A stretch of 64,000 nucleotides of DNA from Spirometra erinaceieuropaei (GCA_902702965.1 CACRXP010000569.1:321462-385461); one strand, 5' to 3'; shown: positions 30,860 to 42,187, counted from the first letter of the stretch. Numbers and translations: made by a program. Notes: generated by a model from the letters alone, not told the origin.

Positions 30860-33685
30860 CGATAAGTCTGAGGCACCGCTTTCCAAACTAACTGTTGGTG
30901 GCATTTTGTTGGAGGGCATGACCTATGCACTTCCGTACTCGTTTCGTCCCCATTTGTTGCTACCACCTTCTTCGGAGGTTAGGGTTTCACTTATTTGCTA
31001 CCCTCATTTCAAGTCAGGAATGCATTTCCTGTAGTCTTTATTGAACTTAATGCTATTGAGTGTCCTTTTATTACGCAAAAGTAAGTGTGCAGGTAATCAA
31101 TCTTCCCTATTTGTTTCATTATGATCCTAGCGCAGATAATAGCGGAAGTTCTAAACATAGACAGACTTTGTAAAGGTCTCTCAATGTTGTGTTATTTCAG
31201 TCAGATATTTGCGGGGAAATTTGGTCTGGACTTAAAAAGCCCTATTCCGATGGCACAGCTCTAAGTTTCTCATTCGTTAATCTGTGAGGAAATAAAACCC
31301 CTGGCTTTCACAGTTTGCCTGACTGGTAACTCAGGGAATGCATGGTTTTCGTACACCTTCCTGACCGGGACTTTAGTAAAACATACCTGTCGCATGCAAT
31401 GTAACCTCTAGATGTTTACGTCTGGTTATCGGAAATAAGTTGAGCTGCGGGAGTTGGGAAACCTTTTTATCTGGCGTTTTCACACACAAGTGGAGTTCTG
31501 CGCAGCTGACGCTTATGGACCTTTGCTATGCGTGCAAGGGGTAATGATCTCCAGGCCGTTAGCTTCAAGGATTCACGAAACATTTGTTGAAAAAGTCGGC
31601 TCGCATGCCATGTCGGTGTAATATTTTACACTGGCAGGCATCCGTGCAGATACACCAGTATAATTAAGTGGAAAGCACCCCCCAATCTCAGTTGACAACT
31701 AGCTTTTCGAGCAATATTCAGATTGGCGATGAGACTATAGGAACTATTTTTTAAAAGGGGAAAATTTGGCGCAATCCAAGGGAAAATTACGATCAATAAT
31801 TTTTAGCCACCTAACGTGTTTTTAGGGAAATCCATTTAATTGTTAAAGGCCAAAAGTTTTTGTCATTCAGAACACCTCTCAAAAACCTCTTTTTATTGTC
31901 TCCAAGACTGAACTTGACTGCCTTACCTTTGACTAGCCCAATTTTCGGCAGTTTGTCAGAAACGTCCTATAAGCCCTTCTGGTTCAGCCGTCCTGCCTGA
32001 ATTTTGATAAGTTAATGGTTTTTTCATTAGATGCATATTGTCGGTCATGTTCAAGTACGTGTCCACTTTGTTTATAATGGCAATAATCGACCCATTTTTG
32101 GGCACGCGAGGACAGTGCCAATGCAAAGTGGGCGTTGTTTTAGATGACAACAGTTTTGGTTTAGATTTCTGCATGGGAAACTATAGCTATATATTGGAGC
32201 TTGAAAATTTGTGTTTGTAAGATGGAGAGAGTTTTGACGTCTGCTGGGGATTGGTCGTTTTATGTATGACTGTTTGACCTTGGCGGCTGGCGGTGGTTAT
32301 CTTGCGTCCCACAGCATGGTAGGCGTAGGACGGTGGCCTAAATATGAATTTATTTATGGTGATAGCAGACTAGCACAACATCTGCGCACTCCCTCCTCTA
32401 TCAAACACCTGGACTCGGTGGCAAGACAGTATCTAGAAGACCAGGGGCGGGATCGTGCGTAATGGCGGACAAGATTAAACAGCACGCTTACGCGTGTCAC
32501 ACGCGCCCGGTCCGCGCACAATGGACCAGGTTTTTTTGACCGACTTGGCGTGAGTGTTGACCTCCTATCGATTGACAGGTTACTTTAAAAAAGGTATATA
32601 TGTGAGCAAACAGAAGAGATCGCTTAGAGATGGAGGAGGCGGGGAAAATAGCCAAGGAAGTACTACAAATCTTTTAGGAATGACTAGCAGGAGTATGGGC
32701 TGAAATCTCATAAGCATGTGGGCCACTACTAGTCTGAAGTGAGGTAGAAGTCAACCTTCAGTCTGAACGCACGGAAATTTCAGATTAGTTAACTGGTGTT
32801 TGTTTGAGTATGAAGTATTTGAATGTGCCTAATATAAACTTTTTCTCATAAAATGTCTCTGGAGATTTTCATTTTCAGAACAGTCAAACTCTTTTATCGG
32901 ACCGGAAATGGGACGGCAATATTTAAGAATAGGAATGACAAACATAAAATATAGTCTTAATGTAAATTCTGGATTGCAAACAATATAAGGAACAAAGCCA
33001 AAAATCTAGACAACGTTGGCCCAGTTCTGACCGCGTGCGACGAAAGATATAGACTATTGGTGAAGTTCAAACCTAAGTCCTTGATGGCACAAGAGTCGGT
33101 TATTGGTGCACCCGGAAATTACCGGTTGGGGCAGTTTATTAAGGACAAAACACATGTAATAGCAGTTAGAGGAGGAGAATTCCGTTAGCCAGGTTGAGCT
33201 CCGCTCAAAGAGTAAATACATCTAAGTGGTTTCGTCCTAAGCAATGCTGGGCCGAAGTTTTAAGGAAAGAATGTGCACACTAGAGATCACTAGCATAAAT
33301 TTAAAAAAAACTGAGTTTGGTTAACTGCCAATAAAATATCATTGATATGATGCAAAAACACAGGAGGACTAACCACTGTTCCTTAAAGAATACTGCCTAT
33401 AAATGAGGAAACCACTAAGAACTTTTGTTTCTGTCTAGCTAGGAATGACTTGATGAAGTCTACAAGGGGTCGGGAAATTCCCAAGGTCTTATGTTTTACT
33501 TAGAGTCGTCTCTGTAGTGATTTATCAATAGCTTTACTAAAACAAAAATAAATGACTATCGTAAGGGGAAGTTTACTAGAAAGCGGAGTGAGTGGGTTAA
33601 CAAAAGCCAAATTAACACATTTGGTAAGCGCTGTCTGGCAGAAAGTCATGTTAGGAAAAGGTGAGAGCCTGATTGACCATACAAA
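30860..33685. other. No gene recognised
   Basis: A/T-richer spacer downstream of the TAL gene. Open frames are short (up to 72 codons) and featureless. I see no repeat partner for it within the window. Confidence 0.5.
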
Positions 33686-34150
33686 ATCAGTTATTTATTA
33701 TTATTCTTATTATTATAACAATAATTGTATTCAATCCCAATTTACAGGCACTGTGAAAAAAATATAACGTATGGATCAGGCAATAGTGAAAAAAATACTC
33801 CTGGTGGGTAAATACAGAGGATGGCGTTTTGCATAGTTTGGATGGTTCAGGCGAAAAAATCTGCTTACCGTGAAATGGCATCAGTACAGAGAGGGATGAG
33901 TAAAACTGCATCGGATATTTTCAGTCTCCCTTCCTTCTCATTAAACTGGGGCTGGACCAGACAGAGACATTGAAGAATCGTCGCTCGATGTCAGCTGGAG
34001 AAATTGTCCGTAATGAGACCGGCCAGATGATCAAAGACCACGAACTCCATCCCTACGTTGGATAAGATCGGTGGATTCAGCACCCGAAATATGTGGGAGA
34101 TCTTCTGAACGCAAAAAGGAGCAATGATTCTCTTAAACAAAAAAATTTTC
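33686..34150 (-). mobile_element. LINE-A 3' UTR fragment (probably the 3' end of copy A2)
   Basis: Collinear with the 3' UTR of LINE-A copy A1 (36874-37290): shared blocks include CAGTTTACAGGCA-type sequence, AGTGAAAAAAA.ACTCCT, GAGACCGGCCA and GTGGATTCAGCACCC. It ends on the + strand in an ATT-rich microsatellite (33688-33725), as do the LINE-A ends at 36874 and 57603. Orientation matches the A2 pieces at 35815-36205 and 54890-56300. Confidence 0.75.
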
Positions 34151-34526
34151 AGAAGAGGAAGAAGAAGAAGAAAAAGCTCTCACTGGAACAAGAAGTCTGT
34201 TGGCCTGGCGTTTCGGACTCTCACTCAAACACATCATCAGAGACGGTCACAAATAAGGGTAGTGGAAGCACAAAGACTGCAGTAGTAATAGTACGTAACT
34301 GCCATGGGGCCCCATGCGTACTAAAATTAACAGCTCTTGTGATCACTGCTAGGGGTCGTAGTTAAGGCGGTGCTGGTTCGTCAGTCCGCGCCCGAGCCGT
34401 TAGCTTCTGCAATTTCACCATTCATTTTGGATGTTGACGTGATGATTACTCGGCCATTCGGCCCGCTGTCACCGGGATAGTTGATTGCTCGCGCCCCCCT
34501 CCCCTCCCCCACGTGACTGATTTCCC

Positions 34527-34990
34527 TGCTCAGGCAACTTCGCGGGGATCTCTTGCAAGCCTTCCGCATTGTTAAGGGGTTGGATTGCAGTCTGGCCTTC
34601 GAGGACTTCTTTGAATTTGCTACCACGACCAACCTCCGAGGTCACCCGTTAAAACTGCGCACTCAGCATGCAAGGTTGGATGTGCGGAAGTTCTCCTTCT
34701 CGGTTTGGGTGGTCAACCCATGGAATGAGCTTCCCACAGATGTTGTGATGTCACCATCCATACAAAGTTTTAAAAAGAATCTTGATATATTTATGTTCCA
34801 AAATGGCCAAGAGCGATGAGAAGTATAGCTCACCCCCTGTAATCCGTTCTCATTTTGTCCTACAATTATGGGCGTGTTTGAACTATTGCAGCCCAGAACA
34901 TTTATCTGTATACCACACATTTTTTACGTTGCACATAGGGTACTCAAAGGCTTACGCCTATTTCCCTCAATAAACTGAACTGAACTGAAC
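34527..34990 (+). mobile_element. LINE-B 3' end (copy B5) inside PLE3
   Basis: Codes the RT C-terminus: RQLRGDLLQAFRIVKGLDCS, EDFFEFATTTNLRGHPLKLR and VNPWNELPTDVV, matching B3 (50920-51180). The 3' end is AATAAACTGAACTGAACTGA, a short CTGAA microsatellite tail typical of CR1-type LINEs. It separates two parts of a - strand PLE and is therefore younger than it. Confidence 0.85.
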
Positions 34991-35059
34991 TGAATGTCTT
35001 GGCATCAAATATGGTACCGGGAGGTCATCGCGCTTGTTGGCGGATTGCGGGTCTGAGAA

Positions 35060-35536
35060 CTATGATCCAAGCAGCTCGCGGCTCACGCGGTTGTCAGCTT
35101 TTGCAAGGATTTCGGCCTTCTGAAACTTGAAAATATGGCCGGGTTCCATGGAGTGAGATGCTTCCTGAGAGCTGACATTTTTCCTCCTCACCGCTGCTGC
35201 GTGCTCAGCCATGCCCGTCCGGAGTAGTCTCCCAGTTTCTCGGACGCAGTTGCTCTGTCCGCAACCGCACCAGATTCGGTAAACGACTCCAGACGTTTCT
35301 TGCCATGACAGCGGATTTGTAGGCCCTATGACTTGGTGTCTGATGGTTGCTTCCGGCCGGTGTGCAACCCCAAATCCAAGTGGGGTGAGGAGGCAGCTGA
35401 CGGTTTCCGAGACGTTCCTCACGTACGGAAGCGCTTGCCAAAATTTTGGGCTGATTAGATATGGTTTCTTGTTTCGTCTGCGTACGCACTGGTTGACAAC
35501 GATGCGCGGGTAGCCATTAGCTCTCAGATATTGCAA
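35060..35536 (-). pseudogene. PLE3 GIY-YIG endonuclease fragment
   Basis: 158 codons. SGVVYRIWCGCGQSNCVRET is the GIY-YIG entry of a Penelope-like element with the usual Cys-rich start (CGCGQSNC), followed by LLRTGMAEHAAAVRR and the His/Glu-bearing helix region SQEASHSMEPGHIF. The second motif reads CVRET where related proteins have YIG/YVGET, so the hallmark Tyr-Ile/Val-Gly is damaged. The nuclease makes the nick for element integration. The preceding RT domain is absent. Confidence 0.75.
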
Positions 35537-35814
35537 TTCGGCGATCTTGTCTTCCGTTTCACTGCAGTGCGTCTCAGTACCCCGGCATATCGTTCTTGCA
35601 CAACTGCGTTTGTGAGCGATCGGGTGGTTACCGTTGAAATTCAGTACTTGCGCCGTGCTCGTCGCTTACATGCACATTTCGTCACCATCACCTGTTAGAT
35701 TATGAAATTGACGGATACGCTGAACCGCTACATTCATTTCCCAGAGGGCGGAATTTATAGCTCAGAGAACAGTGCCGACCCTAACCCGGATGTTCGGAAG
35801 CGAAGCCCTTAAAT

Positions 35815-36205
35815 ATTTACGAAGTGTTTTGGACAAAAAAGCAGTGAAGATATCAGTGGTTAACTTGGCGTCTGCTACGCGATTTCCGAGAGCGTCCCGA
35901 AGGACGGATGCTGCGTTCTCCTTTGAGCCCCTACTGTTCGAGAGTAAACTTTCACGACATTTAACTAGCTATTTCCAGCAAAGTTGACCAATCCGGCTGA
36001 CAATTTTCTTCGATTGTTCTCACAACCCGCTCAAAATATGACAAATCCAGGGTAGCGCGGAAACGTCGTTTCACAGATGCAATCGACGACAGAGTCTACG
36101 CAACCTATGGCGAAAGGATAAATGGAGACAAACTTAATCCTCGACATTAATTAATTTCTTACGTCGAACAAAAACAAGAAATAGGTGGATCCAAAACTTC
36201 GTTGA
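35815..36205 (-). mobile_element. LINE-A linker fragment (copy A2, left piece)
   Basis: Collinear with 38812-39219 of LINE-A copy A1, the endonuclease-to-RT linker: shared blocks include CGACGATAGAGTCT.CGCAA-type sequence, CGAAAGGATAA and GTGGATCCAAAA. It stops where LINE-B copy B4 ends; the next LINE-A bases (equivalent to A1 39236 on) appear at 54890. The two pieces flank an 18.7-kb insertion. Confidence 0.75.
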
Positions 36206-36873
36206 GTTTATTAGTTCAGTATAATTCAGTTTATATTATGGATATAGGCAGAGGCTTGGAAAACCCTATTTACAGAAAGGCGTATGAAAAAAACAAGCAG
36301 ATATTTACATAGCAGTTACGCCAGTCATTGATATCGTGTAAATGTTTGACCATCAAGCATATACTTATCTAGTCTTCTTTTGGAGGTCTTAACGTCTTCC
36401 GCTAAGACAACGGAGTTCGGCAATTTGTTCCATCCTTCAATCAGTCGGTGGGAGAAGAATTGGGCCCGCAATTCAACATTGGCATATTTTATCTTCAATT
36501 TGTATTTGTGGCCTCGAAGATCGGCCGTTCGCGTCTTTTCAAAGAAATCGTCAAATTGGATAGCGCAGTCTAGCCCTCTGACGATCCTAAAGGTCATGCT
36601 CATATCCCCTCTGTATTGTCTATAAGAGAGATAAAATATTTTTAGCGTTTTCAGGCGTCTCACACGAGGTAAGCCACTTAATTCGCCGACTAGCTTGGTC
36701 GCTCTTCGTTGTACGTTTTCCAGTAGGGTGTAATCTTGTTTCTACCAGAGACACCATGCCTGGACGCAATATTCCAACATTGGCCGAACAAATGTTCCAA
36801 ATACTCAGCCGAAATGTTCTTCGTCAAGATTGAGGAAGGAACTTCTAATCGCACCTTGGATTCTCGTAGCTTT
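36206..36873 (-). mobile_element. LINE-B copy B4, 3' segment
   Basis: - strand RT thumb and C-terminus: YGTFVRP-like VFGTFVRPMLEYCVQAW (about 36810-36750), LLENVQRRATKLVGELSGLP, then the frame 36663-36325. The 3' end has ATAAACTGAATTATACTGAA, the same kind of tail as B5. The rest of B4 lies at 42516-43165 and 51703-54889, separated by other insertions. Confidence 0.8.
36325..36663 (-). pseudogene. LINE-B (B4) RT C-terminal region
   Basis: 112 codons, with YRQYRGDMSMTFRIVRGLDC, DDFFEKTRTADLRGHKYKLK and IEGWNKLPNSVVLAEDVKTS, the conserved C-terminal block of CR1/Jockey-type polymerases, also seen in B3 and B5. Upstream in the same element a stop interrupts the frame after VQAWCLW. Not functional. 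Confidence 0.8.
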
Positions 36874-37172
36874 ATAAATAAATAAATAAATTTTATTTAA
36901 TGCCAGTTTACAGGCATTGTCAAGGGAAGCGATTAAACATAAATCCGACCAGCAGTGAAAAAAACTCCTGAGCTAAAGGGATAAAAATATAGTTGATTTA
37001 TGGTTTGGAGGGCTCAGGAGAAAAAACTGCCGGCGGTGGTAGAATATCGACCGTCAAGAAGGGGGGAGGTTGCATGGTATCGGAGATTATCGGACGTCAA
37101 ATTCCTTTCATGAAGCTGGGGATAGCCAAAGTAGAGGCGTTGAGGAACAGCTGGTGAGACCGGCCATAGTGT

Positions 37173-39020
37173 TCAGAGACCACAAACGCCATCGCTACGG
37201 TACAGTCGATCAGTAGATTCAGCACCCAAAATTTGTGTGAGCTTTTCTGAATGCAAAAATCGAGTAATAGTTCTCTTAAATAAAGGATAATTTTGCAGAG
37301 TTTTCACACCCATGGGTAGTTTATTCCAAATAGCAATTGCATTTACAGAAAAGAACCGACGATATTTAACAGTACGTGCCAGAGGCAGAAATAAGAAGAC
37401 CTCACGGTGACTGTTACGTCGTGGGTGGATATGATGTCTTAAAGAGGTGAGCGGGTTAAATGTGTGATTATATAAGAGTTTAAATAGCAAAAATAGTCCC
37501 TTTTGTAATCTACGGAACCATAAAGGATCGAGGCCTGTAAGCCGGCAACGTTCTTGGTAAGACAAATGTCGGTGTTCCGGGGTTAAAATTCTCTTAGTAA
37601 AAAAGTGTTGAACGGATTCTATTTTCTTCCGCTCAGTAGCACGCATGAGGCTAAATGAAAACGAACAGTATTCCAGACCAGGTCTAACGTACATGTTGAA
37701 AAGGCGCATTCTAATGTCCCTAGTTTTAAAATTTCGGAGGATAAACCCGGTCATTCTACGTGCTTTGGAGACTATCAAGGCACAGTGCTCCGAGAGATTG
37801 AGACTCTTGGAGTATGATACGCCCAAATCCTTTATAACCCTGGGCACATTTATGGAGTGACCTTCAATACTTAGTTGAGGTTGGCGGTCGTCGCCAACCA
37901 CCATGACTGAGCACTTATGCCAAGAAAGAGAAAGGCGCCATGTGCGGCACCACTGGGCGAAAGCCTGTAGATCGCTCTTTAGGAGCTCAAGCACGATGTC
38001 ATGATCTGCCGGCTTATATCGATATGCAACTTTAAGATCATCGGCATACATGAAAGGCCTACCATTCTGAAATAAATCGGGTACATCATTAACGAAAAGG
38101 CAAAACAAAAGCGGGCCGAGTACACTACCCTGAATGACTCCACTCCTCACACGTGTGGGGTTGGAGATGGTATTGGAAATCTTAACTCGTTGTGTGCGAG
38201 TGCCCAAATAATAGGATATAAAATTCAAAAATTTGCCACCTATTCCGAAAGAGGACAATTTCAAGAGGAGAAGAGCAAGGTCAACACGGTCAAAAGCCTT
38301 AGTGAAATCGAAATATACTGTGCAAAGAGCAAAACCATGGTCCCTAGATTGGAGAACATAGTCAAAGAAAGAGAGTTGACAGGTGTCACAAGATCGAGTT
38401 TTGAGGAATCCATGCTGAGCAGCACTCAGTAAGTTATTCGCTGTTAAGTGACACATCATCTTATCCTTGATCAATGTCTCTAAGATCTTCGAAACTGCGG
38501 GGAGGGTGTTTATTGGCCGAAAGTCATCAAATGATGTAGATTTACCGTGCTTAGGAATGGGCAAAATGTGTGATTCCTTCCACAAGGTAGGATAAATTTC
38601 ACTTTCAAGAGCGAGATTAAATATCTTGCATAAGAGGGATGGGAAAATCGTGTTTGCATCGGCTTTTAAAATACTTACAGGGACACCATCAGGGCCTGGA
38701 CTATAAGATTGACGAAAACGCCGAATCGCAACAGTCACATCCCACAGCGTGAAAGTTATAGTTTCTAGAACTGCCCCGGTCAATGGCTGGATGGTCGGAA
38801 GCGGAGTAGTCGAGTATTCCATGAACGTTTTGGATAGGGAATCATTGAAGCTATCAACGATTAACTGGGCATCAACTATGGGCTTTCCGAGGGCGTCTTG
38901 GAGGGCGGGATACTGCGTCTTTCGGTGAGTTCGTATTTTTCTAGAGAAAAGTTTCGAGACATTTAACGAATGGTTTTCGGTAAACTGGACCTCTTCGGCT
39001 AGCTGTTTTTCTTCAGACAA
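37173..39020 (-). pseudogene. LINE-A reverse transcriptase (615 codons, near intact)
   Basis: The longest open frame in the window. Residues about 105-345 are a non-LTR RT: SPGPDGVPVSIL (motif 1-like), FDDFRPINTLPAVSKILETL, AQHGFLKTRSCDTC, VYFDFTKAFDRVD (motif A), SGVIQGSVLGPLLFCLFVND (motif B) and FMYADDLKVAY (catalytic YADD), with the CR1/Jockey-type C-terminus SVNAIAIWNKLPMGV. It copies element RNA at a nicked target. The endonuclease lies upstream in the same frame, cut off by a TAG at 39053-39051. The RT motifs are all intact, so this copy died by loss of the endonuclease link and PLE insertion. Confidence 0.9.
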
Positions 39021-39050
39021 TCTCTTAGCTCGATCAAAAATATCACAAAT

Positions 39051-39597
39051 CTAGGGCAGAACAGAAACATCGTTCTGAAGATGGAAACGACGATAAAGTC
39101 TGCGCAATCTGCGACGAAAGGGTAAGGGTAGGAAACCCTCATCTCCTACATTAATAATTTTCTTACGGGGGACAAAACGAGAAATAAGCGGATCCAAAAT
39201 TTCGTACAGTTTTGCAGTGCAAACATTTACATCCGAACTAAGGAAGAACTCAGTCCAGTCGTAGGAATTAGGGTGTGTTAATAATTCGGTTGAGCGAGTT
39301 GATCGGAAATCGCGGAAAAATTTATACTTTTGGGACGACATTTCGTCAGCCTCGAATTCCAACGTTGAAACAACTATGTCATGGTCTGAGACCCCGAGTG
39401 GGCCTAGGGATGACACTGACGATGGCAAGCAGCCTCTACTGAAAATTAGGTCAAGTATACTTGAGCCTCGTGTGGGAAAATCGACAACCTGATTCCACAT
39501 CCCAACATCCACAGCCTCAAGAAAGTCATCGAACCTTCTGGGGCCTGAAGGCGGAGATCAGCGGACTTCAGGGAGATTAAAGTCACCCGCCACCAAT
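39051..39597 (-). pseudogene. LINE-A endonuclease, C-terminal half
   Basis: From the PLE1 border it reads LVAGDFNLPEVR then TGA (39560-39558) where the A2 copy has Trp, then continues MDVGMWNQVVDFPTRGSSIL, DLIFSRGC and GVSDHDIVVS. GDFN and SDHD are the catalytic Asp/Asn and Asp/His motifs of APE-like endonucleases, which nick the target for reverse transcription. Same frame as the RT; closed by TAG at 39053-39051. Confidence 0.85.
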
Positions 39598-39609
39598 TGA
39601 TACTTAAAG
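39598..39609. repeat. PLE1 target-site duplication, 3' copy
   Basis: TGATACTTAAAG, identical to 41718-41729. The PLE-free LINE-A copy A2 has one related site, GATGCTTAAGG, at about 55247-55257. Confidence 0.85.
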
Positions 39610-39808
39610 TTCCGCAAATATTCCCATGTTAAAATTGAAAAGTCAAGTTGGCGAACGCACGTTTTCGGTAATTCTTCCTCAGGCCAATACAATTACATGA
39701 AACGAATGAAAATGTACAAAAGCAACAGTGTTTATAGATGCCTCAAGGGCTATTAAGTCACTAACACTCATCATCCCAACGCCGCCCGCATGAGAAGGTC
39801 GGCGGGTG

Positions 39809-40324
39809 TTAGTCGTCAGGGCTAGGGGAGGGGGGTAAGAGAGTCTTTGAGTAATGATCTTGGGTTGAGTACACGGAGTACCCATCATCGTGATTAGGGA
39901 TTTGAGGCGGCATGTCTTCATCATTTGGGGTTGGCGTTGGCGTTGGCGTTGGCCACGGCAGCGAAAGCGCTTGTGTCAGAGTTTTCTGACAGCATAACAC
40001 CGGATTCACTAACCGTATAGCTACTGCCTCTGCCGTTGCTAGTATCCGTTGGCGTAGGCCTTTAGAGAAGCATGTTGGTGTCCGGTAGACAACCTGAAAT
40101 GCTTTCTTGGCATCGACTCGGTGGTTCGTATCGATTAAATGCGCGAGAATAGAACTCGAAATCGACCGGGTCTCACCTCTGTCTAGCCAGGCGGGCATAT
40201 GTTCACGTACTCTCTTTACCAGGCGTCTCGTTGTGCGGCCGATGTATCCTGCTCCACAGGAGCAAGTGAATGAATAAATGCACATTGATGTGGCCTCCAA
40301 CGGTAGTCTGTCTTTACCTCCCAA
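39809..40324 (-). pseudogene. PLE1 GIY-YIG endonuclease domain
   Basis: CIYSFTCSCGAGYIGRTTRR is the GIY-YIG core with the PLE Cys-x-Cys-Gly lead-in, followed by the conserved Arg (VKRVREHMPAW) and the SSSILAHLIDTNHRVD helix. The C-terminal tail has a PTPTPTPT run from a GTTGGC hexamer repeat (39930-39955). A frameshift near 40320 separates it from the RT frame, which reads on out of phase. In an intact PLE the two domains are one protein. Confidence 0.88.
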
Positions 40325-41442
40325 ACGTAGGAGGGGAGAGTTTGTGAAGCATACGCGTAAATCGCCGCAGGGAATGCCCTCGTGATAGCTGTAGTTAAGC
40401 GCCGTCGGACTAGTTCGCTCTCTGCGTCTCCTCTAAAAGGCAATCTTATGAATACATCTTTCTTTCCCGCAGTCTCAACAGTGGGCTTTTCAACGCGTTC
40501 ACCAATATTTCGGAGGATGAATCTATCTGGGTATCCGTTCTCCCGAAGTGTGTTCCGCAGCTGTTGAAGTTCTTCTTCAATAGCTTCAGGTGAGCAGATG
40601 CGTCTCACTCTAGTCGCCAATCCCTGGACTAAATTCCGTTTGATGTGAAGGGGGACAAAACTGTGGAAATTAACATATTGTCCCGTCCAGGTTTTCTTTC
40701 GGAACACCCTGCGCTGGATAGACCCATCCTCTTGCCTGTGCAGAAGGACATCGAGAAAGGCAAGTTCGTTATCTGCCTCGGTCTCTGCAGTGAACTTTAG
40801 CGAGGGGTGCGCACTGTTGAACTTTTGGACAAGCTCCTCGGTATCGGTGGTACCATCCGTCAGGCAGAAGATATCGTCCACGTACCGACGGTAGAAGACG
40901 AGGCCATTAATGGTCTCTTGCGAGCTTGTTTTCTCGACTTTGCCCATAAAAACATTTGCAAGGAACGGTCCAAGTGGTGATCCCATTGCCACACCATCTA
41001 CCTGCCTGTATAATTGACCATTGCACAGAAATTGGACATTTTGTGTGCAAAGCGTCAGTAGTTCTTTTAGCGTTTTCACAGGCATGTCTATGGCGTAGTT
41101 CGTATCACGAATAACATCACAAAGATAGTTTATTGTTTCTGCCACGGGTACGTTGGTGAACAGCGATGATACATCCAGCGATAACATCCTCCGTCCGCCA
41201 ACGTTCATATTTTTGATAGCCTCGACGAACTCAAAGGAGTCTTTTAAACTTCGAGGGTATAGGTAACTTTGCAATGGCTTTAGTTTTTCCACTAGCCATT
41301 TTGCAACGGTATGATAGGGCGAATTCCTCATATCCAAGATTGGACGTAGAGGCAGCCCTTGTTTGTGAATTTTAGGAAGGCCGTACATTCTTGGTATTGT
41401 CGAGCCCACCGGTCTCAGTCGTTCATACTCTTTGCTAGACAA
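40216..41442 (-). pseudogene. PLE1 reverse transcriptase (408 codons)
   Basis: Carries the Penelope signature PRMYGLPKIHKQGLPLRPIL, then RMLSLDVSSLFTNVPVAETI (motif A), QVDGVAMGSPLGPFLANVFM (motif B) and FYRRYVDDIFCLTDG (catalytic YVDD), then the thumb and the start of the GIY-YIG linker. These mark the Penelope RT branch, related to telomerase, and not the LINE branch. The last about 25 codons are out of frame with the nuclease. Upstream the frame is broken by the 49-base duplication. Confidence 0.92.
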
Positions 41443-41531
41443 ATGGCCTTCTTTGCAGAGATCTTTGAGAATAGTCGTCAGCGCTAGACAAATGGCCTTC
41501 TTTGCAGAGATCTTTGAGAATAGTCGTCAGC
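41434..41531. repeat. 49-bp tandem duplication breaking the PLE1 frame
   Basis: 41434-41482 and 41483-41531 are identical 49-base units starting GCTAGACAAATGGCC. As 49 is not a multiple of three, the PLE N-terminal frame (CKEGHLSS, ending in 41435) and the RT frame (starting MSSKEYERLRP) are out of phase here. Confidence 0.95.
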
Positions 41532-41717
41532 TGACCCTCGACAGCCTCCGTGCGATCCTTATCTTTCTCAGATTTTGAGAACTTGGAACGATCCGACAGT
41601 ATTTCCTCTAGTTTCGCCACATAATCTGTCCTATCCATCAGTACCACTCCTGAACCTTTATCCGGTCTAGTAAGCACAATGTTTTTGTTTTTACGAAGCT
41701 CCCTAAGACTATCGATA

Positions 41718-41729
41718 TGATACTTAAAG
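41718..41729. repeat. PLE1 target-site duplication, 5' copy
   Basis: TGATACTTAAAG, identical to 39598-39609, marking the 5' border of PLE1 in LINE-A. Confidence 0.85.
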
Positions 41730-42187
41730 CTTAAGTCGGCCGCAGCATGAAATGCCTGTGAGAGTAAACGATCAAAATTGTCATTGGCGTTGGGAGGGCG
41801 ATAGACGCAGCCAACGAGTAAGGAGAACTTATTTTTTAGTGAAACCTGGAGCCAGCAGCTGCCTTCTACTGCTGAAAAGTGCGGGAGGTCCAACGGCAAA
41901 AATGTAAGTGTTTGCTTAACGTAGACGCAGCTGCCCCCACCACGGCTATCTTGGCGATCATTTCGAATGCAATTGTAGCCTAGAAGAGAGAGTTCGGAGT
42001 CAGCTACTGAGGCTGATGCCCACGCCTCAGTTACTAAAACAATATCAGGACAATGGACGAACACCTGAGCCTGAAGCAAAGGCATCTTATTAAGCAAGGA
42101 TCTGGCATTTAAAACAAAAAGTTTGAAGGGAAAGGCTGTTAGTTTTTGAGGGAGGTGGGCTACATCGTCCAGTTCTGGGTTGCCCAC
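41730..42187 (-). pseudogene. LINE-A endonuclease, N-terminal half
   Basis: From MGNPELDDVAHLPQKL it runs into the APE-like fold: FKLFVLNARSLLNKMPLLQA (Asn motif), DIVLVTEAWASASVADSELS (TEAW, catalytic Glu) and RQDSRGGGSCVYVK, VGCVYRPPNAND. It ends at the PLE1 border, AFHAAADLSFK. The frame reads on into PLE sequence as a chimera (to 41435). Removing the insertion and one target copy puts it in phase with the C-terminal half. Confidence 0.85.

Larger units (their letters stand above)
34165..35800 (-). mobile_element. Penelope-like element PLE3, 3' part, interrupted by LINE-B
   Basis: The - strand reads GIY-YIG nuclease (35536-35060), then a tail to about 34992, then LINE-B copy B5 on the opposite strand (34527-34990), then further tail (34525-34165) containing repeat R3. 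The reverse transcriptase part is missing, so this copy is 5'-truncated. A GAA-rich microsatellite lies at its 3' end (34155-34175). The upstream limit near 35800 is inferred from where LINE-A sequence resumes (35815). Confidence 0.6.
39610..41717 (-). mobile_element. Penelope-like element PLE1, 5'-truncated, in LINE-A
   Basis: The - strand reads N-terminal PLE sequence (from 41717: YHIDSLRELRKNKNIVLTRP, DKGSGVVLMDRTDYVAKLEE), RT (41442-40216) and GIY-YIG (40324-39809), then a short 3' end to 39610. Flanked by 12-base duplications. PLEs encode a telomerase-related RT linked to a GIY-YIG nuclease. The 5' end is cut within the coding region, and two frameshifts break it: a 49-base tandem duplication (41434-41531) and a shift near 40320. 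Confidence 0.9.

Noticed and set aside
41434..41531. CRISPR-like or satellite repeat
   Set aside because: Only two directly adjacent units without spacers; a simple tandem duplication.
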